A stretch of DNA of 64,000 nt from an uncultured Acidimicrobiales bacterium (lineage in GTDB: Bacteria > Actinomycetota > Acidimicrobiia > Acidimicrobiales > Aldehydirespiratoraceae). Below the pieces are notes generated by a model, which was not told the origin of the DNA, made no database searches, and was given only the letters and a program-made list of their open reading frames with translations. The DNA is taken from contig CATQHS010000001.1 in NCBI GenBank assembly GCA_958296055.1, positions 2,762,277-2,826,276 of the forward strand, in the 5' to 3' direction. Both the position numbers and the translations under genes were made by a program. Positions 17,533 to 25,178 of the stretch are shown in pieces. How positions within the stretch are numbered: position 1 is the stretch's first letter; every line of letters starts with the position of its first letter.

Positions 17533-18494
17533 GACTCGATACAGCGGCCCGCGCCGAGCACCACCGTCTCCAGCGGGGCCGGGACCGAGTGAACCGGGAT
17601 CTTCGTCTCCTTGTGAATGCGGATGTCCATGCCCCGCAGCATGCTCCCCCCGCCGACGATGTGGATGCCCTCCACTATGAGGTCCTGGGCCAGCTCGGGA
17701 GGCGCCTGGGCCAGGCAACTGATCACCGATTCGACCATGGCGGTGACCGGCTCGTCGATGGCGCCGCGCATCTCCTCCTCGGTGAGAATCAGGGTCTTGG
17801 GCAACCCCGACATCAGCTCCCGCCCCCGTACCTCGGCCCGGATCTCGTTCTCGGCCGGCGCCGCCGAACCGAGCACCTTCTTGGCCTCTTCGGCGGTGCG
17901 CTCGCCGATGGCGATCCCGTACTCGCGCCGCACATAGCCCTGGACGGCGGCGTCGATGTCGAACGACCCGACCCGGATGGTCTCCAGCGCCACTACGCCG
18001 CCCATGCTCAGCAGGGCCGTCTCGGTGGTTCCCCCGCCGATGTCGGTGACCATCGACCCGCGGGGTTCGTTGATGGGCATGTCGGCGCCGATGGCCGCGG
18101 CCAGCGGCTGCTCGATGAGCTGAGCGTCGGACGCTCCGGCCCTCCGGGCCGCCTCGGTCACTGCCCGGCGCTCCACCGCGGTGATGGCCGAAGGCACGCA
18201 GATCACCACCCTGGGCCGGTTGAGGCGGCTCACCCCGACTCGCTGAAGCAGCAGCCGGATCATGCGCTGGGTCACGTCGAAATCGGTGATGGCCCCCTTG
18301 CGCAGCGGGCGCACCGCGCCGACGTGGCTAGGTGTCCGCCCGATCATGCGCCAGGCCTCGTGCCCCACGGCCAGCACTTCGTTGGTCTTGGTGTTCAGGG
18401 CGATCACCGAGGGCTCGTTCAGCACGATGCCCTCCCCGCGGGCGTACACCAGGGTGTTGGCCGTGCCGAGATCGATGGCCAGATCGCGGGACAG
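17490..18494 (-). CDS. mreB: Rod shape-determining protein MreB (apparent CTG start)
   Basis: 334 residues of the actin-like ATPase family: phosphate-1 DLGTANTLVY, PVHSVPAPLETVVLGAG at the end, DIGGGTTETALLS (phosphate 2), GGGSMLRGMD. It forms cytoskeletal filaments that guide cell-wall synthesis. Family members begin MxRDLAIDLGTANT. Here the matching codons read CTG-TCC-CGC-GAT, three bases after the preceding stop, and no ATG, GTG or TTG lies between that stop and the phosphate-1 motif. GACGAGGAG sits 9 nt before the CTG. The next canonical codon, GTG 18449, would delete the nucleotide-binding strand. No mreC, mreD or rodA is nearby. Confidence 0.92.
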   Translation of the reverse strand: MSRDLAIDLGTANTLVYARGEGIVLNEPSVIALNTKTNEVLAVGHEAWRMIGRTPSHVGAVRPLRKGAITDFDVTQRMIRLLLQRVGVSRLNRPRVVICVPSAITAVERRAVTEAARRAGASDAQLIEQPLAAAIGADMPINEPRGSMVTDIGGGTTETALLSMGGVVALETIRVGSFDIDAAVQGYVRREYGIAIGERTAEEAKKVLGSAAPAENEIRAEVRGRELMSGLPKTLILTEEEMRGAIDEPVTAMVESVISCLAQAPPELAQDLIVEGIHIVGGGSMLRGMDIRIHKETKIPVHSVPAPLETVVLGAGRCIESYDSVRAMFMGQRP

Positions 18495-18497
18495 CGG

Positions 18498-18704
18498 TCA
18501 GTGCTCCTCGTCGGCCAGCGGGACCAGCGCGGCGATGCCGCTGGGCGGTTCGGTGGGCCTGCCGTTGACCGGGGCGATGGCCTCCAGTTGCTCCCAGTAG
18601 CCGGGCTCCCGCCGCCGGGGGAAGCGGTGGACGACCCAAACCAGAAGCGACCCCGCTCCGGCCATGGCCAAGGCCAAGGCCAGAAAGATCACGGCGGTGC
18701 TCAC
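18498..18704 (-). CDS. Small single-pass membrane protein
   Basis: 68 residues from GTG 18704, which overlaps the moaE stop as GTGA. Residues 4-26 form one transmembrane helix (AVIFLALALAMAGAGSLLVWV). A basic patch HRFPRRREPGYWEQLEAIAPV and a hydrophilic tail follow. I recognise no family. It is placed between moaE and mreB with coupled translation on one side and a 3-nt gap on the other, so the three genes form one transcript. Confidence 0.6.
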   Translation of the reverse strand: MSTAVIFLALALAMAGAGSLLVWVVHRFPRRREPGYWEQLEAIAPVNGRPTEPPSGIAALVPLADEEH

Positions 18705-19225
18705 GGCCGCTTCCCGGCGTCGGCCGCGCCCGCCGGGGCGAGGGGCGGGCCAGCGACGACTTCTCCGGGCTCGGCGAGATGCTGGGCCTCCAGCCCCCAG
18801 CTCTCCCCGCCGGCCCAGCGTTCCCGCTTCCAGATCGGCACGGTGGCCTTGAGGGCGTATATCCCGTAGCGGGCGGCCTCGAAGGCGTTGTCGCGGTGGG
18901 GCGAGGAGACGGCCACCACCACGGCCGCCTCGCCCACGGCCACGTCGCCGACCCGGTGCAGCATGGCCACGCGGCCCAAGTCGGTCCAGCGGGCCCTCAT
19001 CTCGTCGGCGATGGCGGCTAGGCGACCGACGGCGTGCTCCTCGTAGGCCTCGTAGGTGAGCAGGTCCACTCGGGGCCGTCCCGGAGCGTGGTCCCGGGCG
19101 GTGCCGCTGAAAACCACGACTGCCCCACAGGACGGCGACACCGCCCAGGCCCCGGCTTCGGCTACCGGGAGCGGATCGTCCGACAGGCCGAGCCACGCGT
19201 CGCCAGCCGTGGGGGGTTGCAGCAC
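18701..19225 (-). CDS. moaE: Molybdopterin synthase catalytic subunit MoaE
   Basis: 174 residues. Family motifs are GAVVVFSGTARDH, LTYEAYEEHAVGRL, RVAMLHRVGDVAVGEAAVVVAVSSPHR and ALKATVPIWKRE, the last holding the active-site lysines. MoaE with MoaD inserts the dithiolene sulfurs into molybdopterin. A C-terminal extension of about 30 residues (after GGESWGLEAQHL) is specific to this protein. No moaD or other cofactor gene adjoins it; the molybdenum hydroxylase cluster 34 kb away would be one consumer. Confidence 0.92.
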   Translation of the reverse strand: MLQPPTAGDAWLGLSDDPLPVAEAGAWAVSPSCGAVVVFSGTARDHAPGRPRVDLLTYEAYEEHAVGRLAAIADEMRARWTDLGRVAMLHRVGDVAVGEAAVVVAVSSPHRDNAFEAARYGIYALKATVPIWKRERWAGGESWGLEAQHLAEPGEVVAGPPLAPAGAADAGKRP

Positions 19226-19291
19226 GCCTCCCAGCGTACCGGCGCCGCGCCCGCGGTCAGGGAGCGGCCGGATGGTCGAGGCGGCGGGCGG

Positions 19292-20911
19292 TCAAAGGCG
19301 GTCGGATCGGCGAAGGACCAGGAACCAGGACAGCGGCAGCGAGAGCAGGACCAGGACGGCGGCCATGATCCCGGCCTCGGCCACGAAGGCGTCTCGGAAG
19401 GAGTCGAAGGTTCGGGTGGTCAGGGTGGAGAACCCCAGGGGCGAGATGAGCAGGCTGATGGGCAGTTCCTTCATCACCGACAAGAGCACCAGGCCGGTTG
19501 CCGCCAGCAGCCCCGGCCCCATGATCGGCAGGTCGACGGTGGCGAACCGGCGGGCCGGGCCGGCCTTCAAGGTGCGGGCCGCGTCGTGCAGCCAGGTCGG
19601 CACCGACTGCACCGCCACCACGGTGACGCCCATGGCCAGGGACCCGAAGCGCACGACGTAGGCGAACACCAGCAGGGCCATGGTGTTGTTCAGCGCGCCG
19701 AAGAAGTCGGACCTCAGGGTCCAGAACAGCATGGACAGGGCGATGAGCATCCCGGGCAGGGCGAAGGTGCTGATGACCACGGCATGGGCCCCGGTCCCGG
19801 TCCGGGACCGGTAGCGGCCCACCAGGTAGGCGACGGGCAGCACCGCGGCCACGGCCACGACGGCGGCAACCGCGCTGGTGCTCGCCGTGTTCCACGCGGC
19901 GGCGGCCACGTCGCCGGCGCCAATGGTCAGCGGCCTGCCGCCCCTGGCTATGCGCATAAGCCCCTCGACGGACCAGTCCAGCATGGCGGCCAAAGGCGCC
20001 CCCACCCCGAATCCGGCCGCGGCGGCCACAAAGCCGAGGGCCGGGATCCGCAGTCGGCCGAGCGGGTAGGTGATCGGGTGGCCGACCACCTTGGAGTCGG
20101 TGCTGCCCCGGTCGCGGGAGAACAGCCGCTCAGCCGCCACCACCCCGGCGGCCAGCACCAGCAGCAGCAGGCTCAGGGCCAGGGCGACCGGCGGGTTGGC
20201 CAGGTGATAGGTGTCGATGGCCCGGGTCAGGGTGTCGTAGCGCATGAGCTGCACGGCCCCGAAGTCGCTGACCGTGTAGAGGAAGACCAGCAGGGTGCCC
20301 GCCCCCACCGCGGTCATCATCTGCGGCAGGCAGATCCGCCTGAAGGCCTGCCAGACCGTGTTGCCTAGCAGTCTGGCGCTCTCCTCTAAGGCGCCGGGGA
20401 GTTGGCGCAGGCGGGCTGCCACTGGCATGTACACGTAGGGATAGGTGAACAGGGTGAGCACCAGCCAGGCCCCGAAGAAACCCCTCAGCTCCGGGGTCCG
20501 CCCCAGCCCGAGGCCGGAGAGGAGGTCGCTGGCCAGCCCGCCCGGGTTGAAGGTCCGGATGAAGGCCGCGGCCCCTATGAAGGTGGGCAGCACTAGCGGC
20601 ACCGGCAGCACCACCCGCCAGAACCGCCGGCCCGGCAGATCGGTTCGGGCGGTCAGCCACGCCAGGGTCGTCCCCATCACCGACGCGGCCAGCGACACCC
20701 CGACGGCCAGGCGCAGGGTGCGGCCGAGCGGGCCCAGGGTGCGGGGGGAGAAGAGCAGGCCCAGCGGGTCGGCCTCCTCGGTGAAGTTGCGCCACACCAG
20801 GTAGGCGCCGGGGAAGGCGAAGCAGAAGGCGACGACCACCCCGGCGGCCCGGAGCCAGAGCGGGGCGGCGCCGGGCCGGGCCCGCCGCCGGGCCTCAACG
20901 GGCAGCGTCAC
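19292..20911 (-). CDS. Iron(III)-type ABC transporter permease (FbpB/AfuB family, fused two-domain)
   Basis: 539 residues with about twelve membrane segments in two homologous halves. Each half has an EAA-type loop (ALEESARLLGNTVWQAFRRICLP near 175 and LHDAARTLKAGPARRFATVDLP near 440). This is the architecture of FbpB/SfuB ferric permeases. It follows the ATPase gene by 15 nt. The operon holds no substrate-binding protein, which must be supplied from elsewhere. Ferric iron is inferred from the family and from the neighbouring DtxR-family regulator. Thiamine transporters have a similar fold and remain possible. Confidence 0.87.
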   Translation of the reverse strand: MTLPVEARRRARPGAAPLWLRAAGVVVAFCFAFPGAYLVWRNFTEEADPLGLLFSPRTLGPLGRTLRLAVGVSLAASVMGTTLAWLTARTDLPGRRFWRVVLPVPLVLPTFIGAAAFIRTFNPGGLASDLLSGLGLGRTPELRGFFGAWLVLTLFTYPYVYMPVAARLRQLPGALEESARLLGNTVWQAFRRICLPQMMTAVGAGTLLVFLYTVSDFGAVQLMRYDTLTRAIDTYHLANPPVALALSLLLLVLAAGVVAAERLFSRDRGSTDSKVVGHPITYPLGRLRIPALGFVAAAAGFGVGAPLAAMLDWSVEGLMRIARGGRPLTIGAGDVAAAAWNTASTSAVAAVVAVAAVLPVAYLVGRYRSRTGTGAHAVVISTFALPGMLIALSMLFWTLRSDFFGALNNTMALLVFAYVVRFGSLAMGVTVVAVQSVPTWLHDAARTLKAGPARRFATVDLPIMGPGLLAATGLVLLSVMKELPISLLISPLGFSTLTTRTFDSFRDAFVAEAGIMAAVLVLLSLPLSWFLVLRRSDRL

Positions 20912-20926
20912 CGGCCGAAGGGATCT

Positions 20927-21973
20927 TCAGGCGGCCGGAAAGGCCCGGGCCCGGCCCCGGGCGACCGAGAACTCGATCCCCACCCGCTGACCCCGGCCCA
21001 CGCCCGGATCGGGCCCGGTCCTGACCTTGAGGATTCCGCCATTGAGGGCGACGAAGACCATGGCGTCGTGGCCGTAGAACTCGATCAGCTCGACCGTGCC
21101 GGCGTTGCCCGGCACCATGGCCAGATCCTCGGGCCGCACCAGCACGTCCACCGGGCCCGCTTTCGCCCCGGTCACCGGCACGGTCCCGATGAGGGTGGCG
21201 GCCACCCCGGCGGCGGCCCGGCCCGGCAGCAGGCTGCCCTCGCCCACGAACTGCGCCACCCACCGGTCGGCCGGCCGGGCGTACAGGCCGTGAGGGGTGT
21301 CCACTTGGACGATGCGGCCCTCGGCCATCACCGCCACCCGGTCGCCCACCACAAAGGCGGCCTCCTGGTCGTGGGTGACGAAAACCGAGGTGATCCCCAG
21401 CTTCACCAACAGGCGGTGCATGTCGGTGCGGATCTCGACCCGCAGCGCCGTGTCGAGGCTGGAGAAGGGCTCGTCGAGCAGCAGCACCTGGGGCCGGGGG
21501 GCCAGGGCCCGGGCCAGGGCCACCCGCTGGCGCTCGCCGCCCGACAGGGTGCCGGGCATCCGATCCTCCATTCCGCTCAGCCCCACCATGGCCAGGGTCT
21601 CGGCCACCCGCTCGCCGCCGCGCCCGTTGCGGTTCAGCCCGTAGGAGACGTTGGCCGCCACCGTCATGTGGGGGAACAGGGCCCAGTCCTGGAAGACCAT
21701 GCCCACCCGGCGCCGCTCGGGCGGGATCCAGGCGTCGGGCCCGGTCACTTCGACGGACCCCAGCCTGATCGCGCCCCGCTCGGGCCGCTCCAGCCCGGCG
21801 ATGGCCCGCAGCAGCGTCGTCTTGCCGCACCCGCTGGGGCCCAGGAGCGCCAGCGACTCGCCGGGGGCGACCTCCAGCCCGAGGCCGTCCAAGACCGGCC
21901 CGGCCCCGTAGGAGCAGCGCAAGCCCTCGATCAGGACTGAAACCGGGCCATTGCCGCTACTCGCTCCAGACAT
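20927..21973 (-). CDS. ABC transporter ATP-binding protein (FbpC-like)
   Basis: 348 residues from ATG 21973. Walker A GPSGCGKTT, Q-loop VFQDWALF, signature LSGGERQRVALARAL, Walker B VLLLDEP and switch His (FVTHDQEAAF) are all intact. A C-terminal TOBE domain (about 240-345) is typical of FbpC/PotA-type importers. A longer start at GTG 21994 lies inside a candidate iron-regulator box, and no Shine-Dalgarno precedes ATG 21973. The message may therefore be leaderless from just in front of that ATG. Confidence 0.9.
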   Translation of the reverse strand: MSGASSGNGPVSVLIEGLRCSYGAGPVLDGLGLEVAPGESLALLGPSGCGKTTLLRAIAGLERPERGAIRLGSVEVTGPDAWIPPERRRVGMVFQDWALFPHMTVAANVSYGLNRNGRGGERVAETLAMVGLSGMEDRMPGTLSGGERQRVALARALAPRPQVLLLDEPFSSLDTALRVEIRTDMHRLLVKLGITSVFVTHDQEAAFVVGDRVAVMAEGRIVQVDTPHGLYARPADRWVAQFVGEGSLLPGRAAAGVAATLIGTVPVTGAKAGPVDVLVRPEDLAMVPGNAGTVELIEFYGHDAMVFVALNGGILKVRTGPDPGVGRGQRVGIEFSVARGRARAFPAA

Positions 21974-21979
21974 GGCGTG

Positions 21980-21998
21980 GAAGGCTAGCCTCACACCG
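21980..21998 (-). promoter_or_regulatory. Candidate DtxR/IdeR box before the iron ABC operon
   Basis: On the minus strand the site reads TGTGAGGCTAGCCTT. Against the mycobacterial IdeR consensus TTAGGTTAGSCTAACCTAA I count 11 of 19 matches, with the core AGGCTA-CCT conserved. It ends seven bases before the ATPase ATG, the place where a repressor would cover a leaderless promoter. Confidence 0.45.
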
Positions 21999-22018
21999 GC
22001 TGGAAAGGCGGCCCGCGT

Positions 22019-22078
22019 CGAAGCCGACGGCTTCGGGTTGTGACTGGTCCCGGCGGGGAGACGGCGCCGGCGCCGTCT
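22019..22078 (-). terminator. Two hairpins downstream of the DtxR-family gene
   Basis: A perfect 20-bp palindrome AGACGGCGCCGGCGCCGTCT (22059-22078) lies immediately after the regulator's stop codon. It is followed by CGAAGCC-GAC-GGCTTCG (22019-22035). Neither has a T-run. Their position suggests they end or attenuate the regulator transcript ahead of the ABC genes. Confidence 0.5.
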
Positions 22079-22083
22079 GCGGC

Positions 22084-22767
22084 TTAGGGCTGATTCCCGG
22101 CGGATACGAGGATGCGGGCGGCGGCGAAGGCGCCGATGCCGGTGACGCTGTCGCCCATGGAGACCGTGGTGGTGCCGTCGGGGGCGACGGATACCACTAC
22201 CCCGGGCCGGCCCGGCATCACCCCGGCCTCTTCCAGGAAGTCGAGCTGGCCGGGCTGGAACTCCAGCTCCTCGGGAATGCGCTCCACGGTGAAGGTCCCC
22301 TCGACGCCGACCTGCACCAGCGGCCGCACGCCGGGCGGCTGGGTGTAGTCGGTGCCGGGTATGGGGTTGCCGTGGGGGCAGGTGTTGGGGTCGCCGAGGA
22401 GCTGCATCATCGCCGCCTCGACCACGGGGGAGATGACGTGCTCCCAGCGCCCGGCCTCGTGGTGGGCATCGGCCCAGCTCAGATGCAGGATGTCGGTGAG
22501 GAAGCGCTCGGCCAGCCGGTGCCGGCGCACCACGGTGGTGGCCAGCACGCTGCCGTTGTCGGTGAGGGTGATGTGGGACCGGTTGTCCACGTCCACCAGC
22601 CCGGCCGATTGCATGCGCCGGATCATCTCCGACACCGCCGGCCGCGACACCTCGAGCCGCTCGGCGATGCGGGCCTGGATGACCTCCACCCCGTCCTCGG
22701 CCAACTCGTAGACGGTCTCGCTGTACTCCTCGAAGCCCGGGTGGTACTCGGGAGTGTCATAGGCCAC
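22084..22767 (-). CDS. DtxR/IdeR-family metal-dependent transcriptional regulator
   Basis: 227 residues. The N-terminal winged helix (VEVIQARIAERLEVSRPAVSEMIRRM, about 28-55) and dimerisation/metal domain (about 75-145, with EAGRWEHVISPVVEAAMMQLLGD and CPHGNPIPG, where Cys, His and Glu ligands lie) are followed by an SH3/FeoA-like C-terminal domain (about 155-225). IdeR-type proteins bind Fe(II) and repress iron uptake; MntR-like manganese sensing is the alternative. GTG 22767 has no Shine-Dalgarno and abuts a candidate box, so autoregulation is likely. The downstream ABC genes on the same strand are the natural targets. Confidence 0.92.
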   Translation of the reverse strand: MAYDTPEYHPGFEEYSETVYELAEDGVEVIQARIAERLEVSRPAVSEMIRRMQSAGLVDVDNRSHITLTDNGSVLATTVVRRHRLAERFLTDILHLSWADAHHEAGRWEHVISPVVEAAMMQLLGDPNTCPHGNPIPGTDYTQPPGVRPLVQVGVEGTFTVERIPEELEFQPGQLDFLEEAGVMPGRPGVVVSVAPDGTTTVSMGDSVTGIGAFAAARILVSAGNQP

Positions 22768-22785
22768 GGGGTCAGGCTAACCCCT
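22767..22785 (-). promoter_or_regulatory. Candidate DtxR/IdeR box at the start of the dtxR-like gene
   Basis: The minus strand reads GGGGTTAGCCTGACCCC, which matches 12 of 19 positions of the IdeR consensus, including TTAGCCT-ACC. The site touches the GTG start codon. Together with the related site at 21980 it points to one regulon. The divergent sulP gene starts 78 bp to the right and could also be affected. Confidence 0.5.
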
Positions 22786-22862
22786 CGGCGGAGCGGGCGC
22801 GGTCGGGAATGAAGAGGCGGGTCGCCGGGCCGGATGCGGCCTCGGTGCGGTAGAAACCACCG

Positions 22863-24404
22863 ATGCGGATGGTGCGGCCCAGCACCGGCGACGTCGTCGC
22901 CGGGGTGTCGGTGGCGATGGTGGCCATCCCCCAGTCCCTGGCCTACGCCGAGCTGGCCGGCCTCCCCTCGGTGTACGGGCTCTACGCACTGGCTCTCCCG
23001 GCTCTGGCCGCCGCGGCCTTCGCGTCATCGCCGTACCTGCAGACCGGCCCGGTGGCGCTGACCTCGCTGCTGACCTTCGGGGCCTTGTCGACCCTGGCCG
23101 AGCCCGGCGAACCCGACTACATCGCCAGAGCGGCGCTGCTGGCCCTGCTGGTCGGCGCCTTCCGGGTGGTGCTGGGGCTGGTTCGCCTGGGCCGGGCGGC
23201 CTATCTGCTGTCCGAGCCGGTGCTGACCGGCTTCACCGCGGGCGCGGCCGTGCTGATCGTGGCCTCGCAGCTTCCCAAGGTGTTTGATGCCGCCGTCGGG
23301 GATCGGGGCGTGGTGGCCGGAGCGGCCGCGGCCCTGTCCCATCCCTCCGAGTGGAGTTGGTCCGCAGTCGGGTTCGCGGCTGGTGCCGCGGCGGTGATCT
23401 TGGCTGCTCCGAGGCTTCACCGGCTGTTCCCGGGCGTGCTGGCCGCGGTGGTGGCCGGGGTGGCGGTCAGCGCCGCGGCGGGCTATTCGGGGTCCACCGT
23501 CGGCAGGCTGGAAGGCGGGTTCATCCCCCTCGGGATCGCCTTCGAGTGGTCCTCGGCGGCCGATCTGCTGGTGCCGGCCGCGGTCATCGCCTTGGTCGGG
23601 TTCGCCGAGCCGGCGTCCATCGCCCGGACCCTGGCCCGCACCGACCGGCTGGCCTGGAACGCCGACCGGGAGATGATCGGCCAGGGGGTGGCCAACCTGG
23701 CCGCCGGGGTGTCGGGCGCCTTCCCGGTGGGGGGCTCCTTCTCCCGTAGCTCGCTGAACCGGCTGGCCGGGGCGGCCAGCGCCTGGTCCGGGGCGGTGAC
23801 CGGCGCTTCCGTGCTGGTCGCCCTGCCGCTGTTGCCGCTGATAGCCGACCTGCCCCGGGCCATTCTGGGCGCCATCGTCATCTCGGCGGTGGTGAGGCTG
23901 GTGGACATCCGCCGGCTGTGGAAGATCGCGGTCCAGTCGCCGGCCCAGGCTCTGGTGGGGGCGGGCACGCTGGCGGCCACCCTGGCCCTGGCCCCCAGGG
24001 TCGAGCGGGGTGTGATGGTCGGCATCGGCCTGGCCGTGGCCGTTCACCTCTACCGGGAGCTGAACGTCACCGTGGACGGCGAGCGGGCGGGCGACACCCT
24101 GACCGTGTCGCCCAGGGGGGTGCTGTGGTTCGCCACCGTCCCCCAGATCGACCGGCTCATCCGCACCGAGCTGGCCGGCCATCCCGACTTGGCCGCCGTC
24201 ACCGTGCATCTGGGCGGAGTGGGGCGCCTCGACTACTCCGGGGCCCTCGCCTTGAGCCGGATCCTGGCCGAGCTGGCCGCCGCCGGGGTGGCCGTCGCCG
24301 TCACCGGCGTCCCGCCCGGAGCGGCCCGGGCGGTGCGGGCCCACCTGTCCGCTTACGAGGGCCCCGACCCCGGAGCCGTCAGCCCATCCACTGGCCCCCG
24401 TTGA
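22863..24404 (+). CDS. SulP-family anion transporter with C-terminal STAS domain
   Basis: 513 residues. About eleven to twelve membrane segments begin with the SulP start DVVAGVSVAMVAIPQSLAYAELAGLPSVYGLY. Also present are LQTGPVALTSLLTFGALS, the VGFAEPASIARTLA helix and GSFSRSSLNRLAGA. A STAS domain occupies about 400-505 (VLWFATVPQID, RLDYSGALALSRI). The phosphorylatable Ser position of STAS is in the LDYSGA context. Likely substrates are sulfate or bicarbonate. The gene is divergent from the DtxR-like regulator and overlaps the converging SDR gene by 26 bp. Confidence 0.93.
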   Translation: MRMVRPSTGDVVAGVSVAMVAIPQSLAYAELAGLPSVYGLYALALPALAAAAFASSPYLQTGPVALTSLLTFGALSTLAEPGEPDYIARAALLALLVGAFRVVLGLVRLGRAAYLLSEPVLTGFTAGAAVLIVASQLPKVFDAAVGDRGVVAGAAAALSHPSEWSWSAVGFAAGAAAVILAAPRLHRLFPGVLAAVVAGVAVSAAAGYSGSTVGRLEGGFIPLGIAFEWSSAADLLVPAAVIALVGFAEPASIARTLARTDRLAWNADREMIGQGVANLAAGVSGAFPVGGSFSRSSLNRLAGAASAWSGAVTGASVLVALPLLPLIADLPRAILGAIVISAVVRLVDIRRLWKIAVQSPAQALVGAGTLAATLALAPRVERGVMVGIGLAVAVHLYRELNVTVDGERAGDTLTVSPRGVLWFATVPQIDRLIRTELAGHPDLAAVTVHLGGVGRLDYSGALALSRILAELAAAGVAVAVTGVPPGAARAVRAHLSAYEGPDPGAVSPSTGPR

Positions 24405-25104
24405 CGTCGATGGTGGCGCCGGTGAGGTAGCCGGTGCGGGGCCCGCACAGGAAATGGACGATGGCGGCCAGATCGGCCGCGTCGCCGGGGCCGCCGCCGG
24501 GGAGCATGCCCAGGATCCGCTCTCTCAGGTCCGGGTCCAAAGCGGCCCACATCGGAGTGTCGTGGGGCCCGGGCGCCACCGCGTTCACCTGGATGTTGTC
24601 TGAGGCGTGCTCGCGGGCCAAGAAGCGGCTGAGGGTGACCAGGCCGCCCTTGGAGGCCGCGTAGGCCGGGCCCGACAGGGCCGACCCCCCGAAGCGGGCG
24701 TTGACCGAGGCCACGTTCACGATCTTGCCGCCCCCGGCCCGGCGCATGCCGGCCACGGCCTGGCGGGCACACAGGTAGGCGCCGGTGAGGTTGACGTCGA
24801 TGATCCGCCGCCAGGTGTCCGGGTCCTCTTGTTCGATCCCGCCCGCCCCGGTGATGCCCGCGTTGTTCACCAGCACGGTCGGGTCGCCGCGGGTCCGGCG
24901 GACGGCGGCGAAGGCGGCTTCCACCGCCTCGTCGTCGGCCACGTCGCAAGCCAGTATCTCCCCGGCGCCGCTGGCCGCGCCGGGGGCCGAGTCGAGGCCC
25001 ACGACGGTGTCGCCCTCGGCGGCGAAGCGCTCCATCACCGCCGATCCGATGGCCCCGGCCGCCCCGGTCACCACCACCACCCGGCTCACGGGCGCCGGCC
25101 TCAA
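24379..25104 (-). CDS. Short-chain dehydrogenase/reductase
   Basis: 241 residues of classical SDR: cofactor motif VVTGAAGAIGSAV, NNAG, catalytic Ser in NVASVN, YAASKG with Tyr and Lys, and VNAVAPGPHDTP. A DVAD motif and LDSA after beta-2 indicate NAD(H) preference. Substrate unknown. Two starts are possible: TTG 25104, which overlaps the mini-ORF stop as TTGA, or GTG 25089 (MSRVVVVTGAAG), which would put the Rossmann strand at the N-terminus. Confidence 0.9.
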   Translation of the reverse strand: MRPAPVSRVVVVTGAAGAIGSAVMERFAAEGDTVVGLDSAPGAASGAGEILACDVADDEAVEAAFAAVRRTRGDPTVLVNNAGITGAGGIEQEDPDTWRRIIDVNLTGAYLCARQAVAGMRRAGGGKIVNVASVNARFGGSALSGPAYAASKGGLVTLSRFLAREHASDNIQVNAVAPGPHDTPMWAALDPDLRERILGMLPGGGPGDAADLAAIVHFLCGPRTGYLTGATIDVNGGQWMG

Positions 25105-25178
25105 GCCCTCAGGCCGGGCTGGCGGCCGTTGGCTTCAGGCCCTTGGTCCGCCTCGGCGGGGATGGCGGTCGGGCTCAC
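25101..25178 (-). other. 25-codon mini-ORF bridging sulfurtransferase and SDR genes
   Basis: GTG 25178 overlaps the sulfurtransferase stop as GTGA. The frame runs 25 codons (MSPTAIPAEADQG...) to TGA at 25101-25103, which overlaps the SDR TTG at 25104 as TTGA. I see no tandem repeat here. It has the same both-ends-overlapping form as the other linkers in this window. A coupling role is inferred. Confidence 0.45.

Noticed and set aside
17490-19225. Functional link between moaE and mreB because they share a transcript
   Set aside because: No partner genes of either pathway are adjacent; co-transcription alone does not show a functional link.
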